From Jiangella ureilytica (GTDB lineage: Bacteria; Actinomycetota; Actinomycetes; Jiangellales; Jiangellaceae), in contig NZ_SMKL01000005.1 of NCBI RefSeq assembly GCF_004348545.1, forward strand, positions 1 to 64,000: a stretch of DNA of 64,000 nucleotides. Reading direction: 5' to 3'. The position numbers and the translations under genes were made by a program. Positions 58,401-64,000 of the stretch are shown here, in pieces. The first letter of the stretch is position 1; each line of letters starts with the position of its first letter. Under the pieces are notes generated by a model, which was not told the origin of the DNA, did not search any database, and saw nothing but the letters and a program-made list of their open reading frames with translations.

Positions 58401-59609
58401 ATGGGCCTGCAGCCGGCCAGCCTGACCATCACGAACACTCGCATCTTCGACGGCTCCTCGGCCGAGCTGACCGAGGGCGACCTGCACATCGTCGACGGCG
58501 TCATCGTCGGTCCGGAGACGCGGGACAGTGCGGACCGGAGCGCGACCACGATCGACGCCCGGGGCGGCACCGTGGTTCCCGGGCTGATCGACGCGCACTG
58601 CCACGCGTACGGCATCGGGCTGGACATGGTCGGCATCGAGTCGAGCCCGCTGAGCTACGTCGCGCTCAAGGCGGCCCGGCGGCTGAACAACGCACTGCGT
58701 CGGGGCTTCACCACCGTGCGGGACGTCGCGGGCGGCGATCACGGACTGGCCCGCGCCATCGACGAGGGGCTGACCGCGGCGCCCCGCTACTTCTACACCG
58801 GCCCCGCCCTGTCCCAGACCGGCGGCCACGGCGACCCCCGCCCGGGCGACCACGACCTGTGCGTCGGCCACACGCACATGACCGAGGTCGTCGACGGTGT
58901 GGACGCCGTGCGAACAGCGGTCCGCGACCGGTTCCGCCGTGGCGCCCACGCGATCAAGATCATGACGTCGGGCGGGGTGGTGTCGCTGACCGACCCGATC
59001 CGACGGCCGCAGTACAGCCCCGAGGAGGTGCGCGCCATCACCGACGAGGCCGCTCGCCGCGGGTCGTACGTCGCCGCACACGCGTACTCGCCCGAGGCGA
59101 TCGAGCACGCCGTCACCAACGGCGTCCGCTCCATCGAGCACGGCAACCTGCTCGACGGGGCGACCGCTCAGCTGATGGCCGACCACGACGCGTTCCTGGT
59201 GCCGACGCTGGCGGCGTACGACGCGCTGGACCGCCGCGGCGACGCCCTGGGCCTGAACCCGATCTCGCAGGCCAAGAACCGCGAGGTCCTCGACTCCGGC
59301 AAGCGTGCCATCGAACTGGCCGCCGCCGCTGGAGTGAGGGTCGGCTTCGGCACCGACCTCATGGGCGACCTCGAGGACGACCAGCTCATCGGGCTGCGGC
59401 TGCAGGTCGAGGTGCTCGGGGTCCTCGGCGCGCTCCGCAGCGCGACCTCGGTCAACGCCCAGCTGCTGGGCCGCGACGACCTCGGCCGCATCGGCGCGGG
59501 CGCGGCCGGCGACGTCGTCCTGTACGACGGTGACCCCTTCGACGACCCGTCGCTGCTCTGGACCGACGGCGGCCGCCGCACCGTCGTCCGCGCGGGCGCC
59601 GTCGTCTGA
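58401..59609 (+). CDS. Amidohydrolase-family protein (prolidase/imidazolonepropionase-like)
   Basis: 402 aa. The metal-dependent hydrolase barrel has VPGLIDAHCHAYG (HxH ligands, about residue 67), a likely carbamylated/bridging lysine in AHAIKIMTSGG, VAAHAYSPEAIEHAV, IEHGNLLD and GTDLMGDL (final Asp). This matches the Xaa-Pro dipeptidase/imidazolonepropionase branch of PF01979. No signal peptide; cytosolic. ATG at 58401. It stands alone between tRNA-Arg and pckG; substrate unknown. Confidence 0.9.
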   Translation: MGLQPASLTITNTRIFDGSSAELTEGDLHIVDGVIVGPETRDSADRSATTIDARGGTVVPGLIDAHCHAYGIGLDMVGIESSPLSYVALKAARRLNNALRRGFTTVRDVAGGDHGLARAIDEGLTAAPRYFYTGPALSQTGGHGDPRPGDHDLCVGHTHMTEVVDGVDAVRTAVRDRFRRGAHAIKIMTSGGVVSLTDPIRRPQYSPEEVRAITDEAARRGSYVAAHAYSPEAIEHAVTNGVRSIEHGNLLDGATAQLMADHDAFLVPTLAAYDALDRRGDALGLNPISQAKNREVLDSGKRAIELAAAAGVRVGFGTDLMGDLEDDQLIGLRLQVEVLGVLGALRSATSVNAQLLGRDDLGRIGAGAAGDVVLYDGDPFDDPSLLWTDGGRRTVVRAGAVV

Positions 59610-59890
59610 CCGAGCGGAGCACCGAACCCGCAGACTGGTACGTACCACGATCACCAACTGGTGAGGTGAGGTACGTGCCAGTGTCTGTTTTGTCCCGATT
59701 TTTGGAACCCGGTGTGGTCCTGATCACCCCAGCGTCGGTTCCAGTCCCTGAGATGCCGGCCCTAGCGTGCTGAGCATCCCCGCGGAACCACTCCCCGCCT
59801 CCGAATGGCCTGAGGCCGGGAGGCTTCCGCATACCCGGAACGCGCTGCAGGGCCGACTGCGCGCACCGACACGAAGAGGGTGACCGCTAC

Positions 59891-61726
59891 ATGACGACGT
59901 TCGCCGAACCCGGAGCAGCACACGATCTCGACGACGCGCCTACGTCCCACGCCCGCCTGCTCGCCTGGGTCCGCGAGGTCGCGGAACTGACCCAGCCGGA
60001 CCGCATCCACTGGTGCGACGGGTCCGACGAGGAGTGGGCTGCCCTCACCGACGAACTCGTCGACGCCGGCACCCTCGTGCGGCTGAACCCGGAGAAGAAG
60101 CCGAACTCGTTCTGGGCCCGCACGGACCCGACCGACGTCGCCCGGGTCGAGGAGCGCACCTTCATCTGCTCGGTCGACGAGGCCGACGCGGGGCCGACCA
60201 ACAACTGGCGCGACCCGAACGAGATGAAAGCCGAGATGACCGAGCTGTACCGGGGCTCGATGCGCGGCCGCACCATGTACGTCATCCCGTTCTGCATGGG
60301 CCCGCTGACCGCCGAGAACCCGATGTTCGGGGTCGAGCTGACCGACTCGCCGTACGTGACCGTGTCGATGCGGATCATGGCGCGGATGGGCGCCCACGTC
60401 CTCGACGCGATGGGCGACGACGCCCCCTTCGTGCCGTGTCTGCACTCGGTCGGCGCGCCGCTGGAGCCCGGGCAGGAGGACGTCGCCTGGCCGTGCAACG
60501 AGACCAAGTTCATCACCCAGTTCCCCGAGGAGCGGATGATCTGGTCGTACGGCTCGGGCTACGGCGGCAACTCGCTGCTGGGCAAGAAGTGCTACTCGCT
60601 GCGCATCGCCAGCGCCATGGCGCGCGACGAGGGCTGGCTCGCCGAGCACATGCTCATCCTCAAGCTCACCGCGCCGCACGGCTCCGTCCATTACATCGCC
60701 GCCGCGTTCCCGTCGGCCTGCGGCAAGACCAACCTCGCGATGCTCGAGCCGACCATCCCGGGCTGGAAGGTCGAGACGCTCGGCGACGACATCGCCTGGA
60801 TGCGCTTCGGCGAGGACGGCCGGCTCTACGCCGTCAACCCCGAGATCGGCCTGTTCGGCGTCGCGCCCGGCACCGGCTGGAAGACCAACCCGAACGCCAT
60901 GCGCACCATCGCCAAGGGCAACAGCGTCTTCACCAACGTCGCCCTGACCGACGACGGTGACATCTGGTGGGAGGGCATGACCGACGAGGAGCCGGCCCAC
61001 CTGACCGACTGGAAGGGCCGCGATTGGGACCCGCGGTCGCCGGAGCCCTCGTCGCACCCGAACTCGCGCTTCTGTACGCCCATCGAGCAGTGCCCGATCA
61101 TCGCGCCGGAGTTCGACGACCCGCGCGGCGTCCCGATCTCGGCCATCCTGTTCGGCGGCCGCCGCCGCACGACGATCCCACTGGTCACCGAGGCGCGTGA
61201 CTGGACGCACGGCGTCTTCATGGGCGCGACGCTGTCCTCGGAGACGACGGCGGCAGCCACCGGGCAGGTGGGCGTCGTCCGTCGCGACCCGATGGCCATG
61301 CTGCCGTTCATCGGCTACAACGCCGGCGACTACTTCGCGCACTGGATCGCCATGGGCAAGGACGCCGACGCGATCAAGCTGCCGAAGATCTTCTACGTCA
61401 ACTGGTTCCGCCGCGACGACGACGGCGGCTTCCTGTGGCCGGGCTTCGGCGAGAACGGCCGCGTGCTCAAGTGGGTCGTCGAGCGCATGGAGGGCCTGGC
61501 CGCCGCGACGGAGACGCCGATCGGCCACGTGCCCACGCCCGAGGCGATCGACACCACCGGCCTCGACCTGACGCGGGAGCAGCTGGCCGCCTGCCTCGCC
61601 GTCGACCCCGAGGAATGGCGCGCCGAGGTGCCGGGCATCGCCGAGTGGTTCGACAGGTTCGGCGACCACCTGCCGACTCTGCTGTGGGCCGAGCTCGACG
61701 GGCTGAAGGCGCGCCTGGGCCTGTGA
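59891..61726 (+). CDS. pckG: Phosphoenolpyruvate carboxykinase (GTP)
   Basis: 611 aa, full length. Converts oxaloacetate and GTP to phosphoenolpyruvate, the entry step of gluconeogenesis. The P-loop FPSACGKTN has the active-site Cys277; metal/guanine-site stretches [23 protein letters not shown] and the FGGRRRTT loop are present. ATG at 59891. The upstream 280 bp contain the palindrome TCACCAACTGGTGA (59650-59663) but no clear promoter. A terminator follows at once. Confidence 0.98.
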   Translation: MTTFAEPGAAHDLDDAPTSHARLLAWVREVAELTQPDRIHWCDGSDEEWAALTDELVDAGTLVRLNPEKKPNSFWARTDPTDVARVEERTFICSVDEADAGPTNNWRDPNEMKAEMTELYRGSMRGRTMYVIPFCMGPLTAENPMFGVELTDSPYVTVSMRIMARMGAHVLDAMGDDAPFVPCLHSVGAPLEPGQEDVAWPCNETKFITQFPEERMIWSYGSGYGGNSLLGKKCYSLRIASAMARDEGWLAEHMLILKLTAPHGSVHYIAAAFPSACGKTNLAMLEPTIPGWKVETLGDDIAWMRFGEDGRLYAVNPEIGLFGVAPGTGWKTNPNAMRTIAKGNSVFTNVALTDDGDIWWEGMTDEEPAHLTDWKGRDWDPRSPEPSSHPNSRFCTPIEQCPIIAPEFDDPRGVPISAILFGGRRRTTIPLVTEARDWTHGVFMGATLSSETTAAATGQVGVVRRDPMAMLPFIGYNAGDYFAHWIAMGKDADAIKLPKIFYVNWFRRDDDGGFLWPGFGENGRVLKWVVERMEGLAAATETPIGHVPTPEAIDTTGLDLTREQLAACLAVDPEEWRAEVPGIAEWFDRFGDHLPTLLWAELDGLKARLGL

Positions 61727-61732
61727 CGACCG

Positions 61733-61765
61733 ACCGGACCCGGCACGTCGCGTGCCGGGTCCGGT
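61733..61765 (+). terminator. Terminator of pckG
   Basis: 15-bp perfect stem (61733-61747 with 61751-61765) and a 3-nt loop, beginning 6 nt after the stop codon; no T-tract. Confidence 0.85.
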
Positions 61766-61851
61766 CCAGGGTCCGGGTCACATTCGTCCAAGCGGCGATG
61801 GCGGCCGTGCTCTAGCGTCGGTGGCGCAGGCCTCGGACGAAGGGAGCCACC

Positions 61852-62283
61852 ATGGCCACCGTCACGCCCTATCTGTGCGCCAAGGACACCGCCGCCGCGC
61901 TCGTCTTCTACGCGACGGCGTTCGGCGCGGTCGAGACCACGCGCTGGACGAACCCGCAGGACGGCACCATCGGCCACGCCGAGTTCACCGTCGAGGGCGC
62001 CCGTGTCATGATCGCCGACGAGTGGCCCGCCGGCGGCGTGTACGCGCCGGACCCCGGCCGCACCGCGGTGTCGCTCGTCCTCACCGTCGACGACGTGGAC
62101 GGCTTCTTCGAGCGGGCGGTCCGGGCCGGCGCCACCGTCGACCGGCCGGTCACCGACTCGCCGCACGGCCGCGGTGGCTGGCTCTACGACCCGTTCGGCC
62201 ACCGCTGGCACATCACCTCGCCTGAGACGCTCACGAAGGACGAGCTGCGGCGCGCCGTCGGCGACGAGTACGTCATCGATTGA
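61852..62283 (+). CDS. VOC-family (glyoxalase/bleomycin-resistance-like) protein
   Basis: 143 aa. Two babab halves: TPYLCAKDTAAALVFYATAFG opens the first, and VDDVDGFFERAVRAGA with DPFGHRWHI the second. It resembles the PhnB-like/3-demethylubiquinone methyltransferase-like VOC group. ATG at 61852 with GAAGGGAGC upstream. No neighbour suggests a substrate. Confidence 0.88.
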   Translation: MATVTPYLCAKDTAAALVFYATAFGAVETTRWTNPQDGTIGHAEFTVEGARVMIADEWPAGGVYAPDPGRTAVSLVLTVDDVDGFFERAVRAGATVDRPVTDSPHGRGGWLYDPFGHRWHITSPETLTKDELRRAVGDEYVID

Positions 62284-62308
62284 CGGCGGCGTCGGCCTGC
62301 GGTTCTCG

Positions 62309-63091
62309 TCAATACCCGGCCGCCAGCAGCGCCGCGTCGATGGCCCGCGCGGTGTCGAGCACGACCTCGCCGTCGCTGTCGAGGCTGGCCGCGACCGAGA
62401 CGGAGATGTCGTCGCGGCGCCACGCGACCTGCACGTTCGACGGCGACCCCAGCGAGGCCCACGCCTCGGACCCGAGGTCGTCGATCGCGTGCGCGTCGCC
62501 GCCGAGGAGGCTGTCGATGCCGACCCAGTCGTCGTAGCCGGAGACGCTGACGGCGATCTCGTGGCCGTTGGTGCCGGTCCAGGCGCAGGCCGGCCCGAAC
62601 TCCGCCGGGTCGGACATGTCCTCGGGCGTCGGCCCGGCGCCGAGCACGGCGGTGATCGCCTCGACGCCGAGCGTGCAGGCGTCGATGGGCTGCGCGACGG
62701 GATCGGCGGCCGGTGGGTCCTCGATGCCGCCGTCGCCGCCGGTTCCTCCGGTGCCGCCGTCGGTCCCGGCCGCCCCCGAGGCGTCACCGCCCTCGGCGGC
62801 CGCTCCGGCCGCGTCACCACCGTCGGCGGCCGCTCCGGTCGCGTCGCCGCCCTCGGCGGGCTGGCCGGAATCGGCGGCGGGCGCCTCCTCGGGTGCCTCC
62901 GCGGCGGCGGGGGTCTCGCCGGGCTCCGTGGGCGCGGCGCCGGGGTCGGCGGGCGTGGAGTCCCACGCGGGGGTCGCCGAGGAGTCGCCGGAGGCTTCGG
63001 CGGAGTCGTCGCCGCCGCATCCGGTCAGCGTGACGGCGGCCGCCACCATGAGGGCAGCCGCGACCGCGGACCGCTTGGACGAAGTGTTCAC
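62309..63091 (-). CDS. Lipoprotein with a Gly/Ala/Asp repeat linker
   Basis: 260 aa. Signal peptide with lipobox LTGC (Cys25). A long low-complexity linker (about 30-130) contains GGDATGAAADGGDAAGAAA-type repeats, then a globular domain (about 135-260) with two cysteines and the pattern DACTLGVEAITAVLG ... CAWTGTNG, like DUF3558 lipoproteins of actinobacteria. ATG at 63091. Function unknown. Confidence 0.82.
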   Translation of the reverse strand: MNTSSKRSAVAAALMVAAAVTLTGCGGDDSAEASGDSSATPAWDSTPADPGAAPTEPGETPAAAEAPEEAPAADSGQPAEGGDATGAAADGGDAAGAAAEGGDASGAAGTDGGTGGTGGDGGIEDPPAADPVAQPIDACTLGVEAITAVLGAGPTPEDMSDPAEFGPACAWTGTNGHEIAVSVSGYDDWVGIDSLLGGDAHAIDDLGSEAWASLGSPSNVQVAWRRDDISVSVAASLDSDGEVVLDTARAIDAALLAAGY

Positions 63092-63213
63092 CTGCGGATA
63101 CCTCTCGTGAGCACGTCGAAGCAGGTCCTGACCCTAGCAACTGGCATGGCCGGATATCGATGGCGGATCGGGTAACGGTCCAGGAACAACGCCGTCGTCG
63201 AAAGGGCCGTGCG

Positions 63214-63591
63214 ATGTCCGATTCGCCCAGCTTCAGTCTGTCCGGGTTCGTCATCGGCGCTCCGGATCCCCGGGAACTGGCCGACTTCTACCGGCGTCTG
63301 CTCGGCTGGCAGGTCCGCGACGACGCACCGGAGTGGGTGGTGCTGCGCAGCCCGGCGGTCGGCCCGACCCTCGCCTTCCAGCGGGAGAAGCGATTCCGGC
63401 CCCCGGTCTGGCCGGCCGACGGCGACCATCAGCAGATGCTCATGCACCTCGACATCGAGGTCGACGACCTCGAGGCGGCCGTGAACCACGCCGTCGACTG
63501 CGGCGCCCGGGTGGCGGGCTTCCAGCCCCAGGCCCACGTCCGCGTCTGTCTCGACCCCGTCGGCCACCCGTTCTGCCTCTACGTCGGCTGA
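63214..63591 (+). CDS. VOC-family (glyoxalase-like) protein
   Basis: 125 aa. The start GFVIGAPDPRELADFYRRLLGW and end DPVGHPFCLYVG are typical of small actinobacterial glyoxalase-like domains (PF18029-like). ATG at 63214 with AAAGGG 7 nt upstream; the ORF extends further upstream but without a good start. Probably cytosolic; substrate unknown. Confidence 0.87.
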   Translation: MSDSPSFSLSGFVIGAPDPRELADFYRRLLGWQVRDDAPEWVVLRSPAVGPTLAFQREKRFRPPVWPADGDHQQMLMHLDIEVDDLEAAVNHAVDCGARVAGFQPQAHVRVCLDPVGHPFCLYVG

Positions 63592-63612
63592 CACGCGGCC
63601 CGGGGACGACTC

Positions 63613-63640
63613 AGGGCCGGTCCTGGTCAGGACCGGCCCT
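63613..63640. terminator. Hairpin between the VOC gene and tRNA-Ser
   Basis: Perfect 12-bp stem (63613-63624 with 63629-63640), loop GGTC. It can serve both the plus-strand VOC gene and the minus-strand tRNA. Confidence 0.8.
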
Positions 63641-63660
63641 CAGTGTTCGTGCTGGCGGTG

Positions 63661-63751
63661 CGGAGGCGGCGGGATTTGAACCCGCGAGAGGGTGTGAGCC
63701 CTCAACCCGCTTAGCAGGCGGGCGCCATAAACCGGGCTAGGCGACGCCTCC
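63661..63751 (-). tRNA. tRNA-Ser (anticodon GCT)
   Basis: 91-nt class II tRNA on the minus strand. Acceptor GGAGGCG (63751-63745) pairs with CGCCTCC (63668-63662), discriminator G63661. Anticodon loop CTGCTAA with GCT; a long variable arm (GGGTTGAGGGCTCACACCCTC region) and a GTTCAAATC T-loop. CCA not encoded. Confidence 0.96.
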
Positions 63752-63821
63752 TTCGCCCGGATGCAAGACCGGGCGACGCAAGGCTACCGTTCCAGCGCCG
63801 GAGACGGCAAAGTCAGGTGGT

Positions 63822-64000
63822 GTGAGACCTGGCGCACGACTCTGGCGCGACCGCCGCGACGCTGGCGAGCAGCTCGGCGCGGCGGTCCAGGAGCAGCTCG
63901 GCGACGTCGAGGACGTGCTGGTGCTGGGGCTGCCGCGCGGCGGCGTGGCCGTCGCGGCGGTGGTGGCCGGCGCCGTCGGCGGGGAGCTGGACGTGCTCGT
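63822..64000 (+). CDS. Phosphoribosyltransferase-domain protein, 3' end cut by window edge
   Basis: The first 59 codons are visible. GTG at 63822 gives a helical start followed by VLVLGLPRGGVAVAAVVAGA and GELDVLV, the opening of the PRTase fold found in actinobacterial phosphoribosyltransferase/hydrolase proteins. The PRPP loop itself lies beyond the window. A frame upstream of the GTG is blocked. Confidence 0.75.
   Translation, partial: MRPGARLWRDRRDAGEQLGAAVQEQLGDVEDVLVLGLPRGGVAVAAVVAGAVGGELDVL

Overview
The window is very GC-rich, with dense GTG/TTG starts and ATGA/GTGA stop-start overlaps. It holds the actinobacterial block pstP-fhaB-fhaA beside tRNA-Leu, a GTP-type PEP carboxykinase, a SARP regulator, and ABC sugar permeases with no ATPase gene nearby. 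This points to a filamentous-type actinobacterium; a Jiangella-like genome would fit, but that is only my guess.

Layout. 1-2558 (minus): end of the Ser/Thr phosphatase/FHA operon (phosphatase gene cut by the left edge), then tRNA-Leu(CAG). 2975-9531: small regulator/oxidoreductase pairs (nucleotidyltransferase-XRE/SDR, a SoxR-box MFS exporter, TetR/epimerase). 9500-13959: a divergent sugar-acid cassette, otnC-otnK-deoR facing a class I aldolase and an Asp/Glu-racemase-like gene. 13970-24762: carbohydrate operon 1 (binding lipoprotein, two permeases, GH2, GH1, GH36/31-like, FAD oxidoreductase), coupled by 4-bp overlaps. 25079-27930: MMPL exporter and RibD/DHFR-like protein. 27958-45125: a second glycan region: GH84-type hexosaminidase, tandem metallo-beta-lactamase protein, LacI, a divergent GH38-like enzyme, a second ABC set, ROK kinase, SIS isomerase, a canonical GH38 alpha-mannosidase and an unidentified barrel-like protein. 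45127-46977: a nitronate monooxygenase remnant, soxR and a SoxR-box oxidoreductase. 46900-50396: secreted beta-helix protein, a second PP2C phosphatase and a small secreted protein. 50519-57680: ECF sigma factor with membrane partner, SARP/NB-ARC/TPR regulator, AraC, NmrA-like protein and a decayed LuxR gene. 57711-64000: small Cys-rich secreted protein, tRNA-Arg, amidohydrolase, pckG, two VOC proteins, a lipoprotein, tRNA-Ser and a truncated phosphoribosyltransferase.

How it fits together. The glycosidases (GH2, GH1, GH36/31-like, two GH38 types, GH84) with two paralogous importers and a ROK kinase/SIS isomerase suggest scavenging of mannose/hexosamine-containing glycans. LacI-type 14-bp operators lie at both ABC promoters, in the 24-bp gap between the GH84 and MBL-lacI genes, and (degenerate) at the divergent GH38-like gene, so one LacI protein probably coordinates most of 14-45 kb. 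A separate SoxR circuit links soxR, the oxidoreductase at 45997 and, 38 kb away, the MFS exporter at 6302-7750.

Most unusual: an exact 51-bp palindromic element lying in-frame, in opposite orientations, in two unrelated genes beside short tandem repeats; a 158-bp near-identical patch shared by two otherwise diverged phosphatase genes; and the predicted SoxR and LacI regulons.
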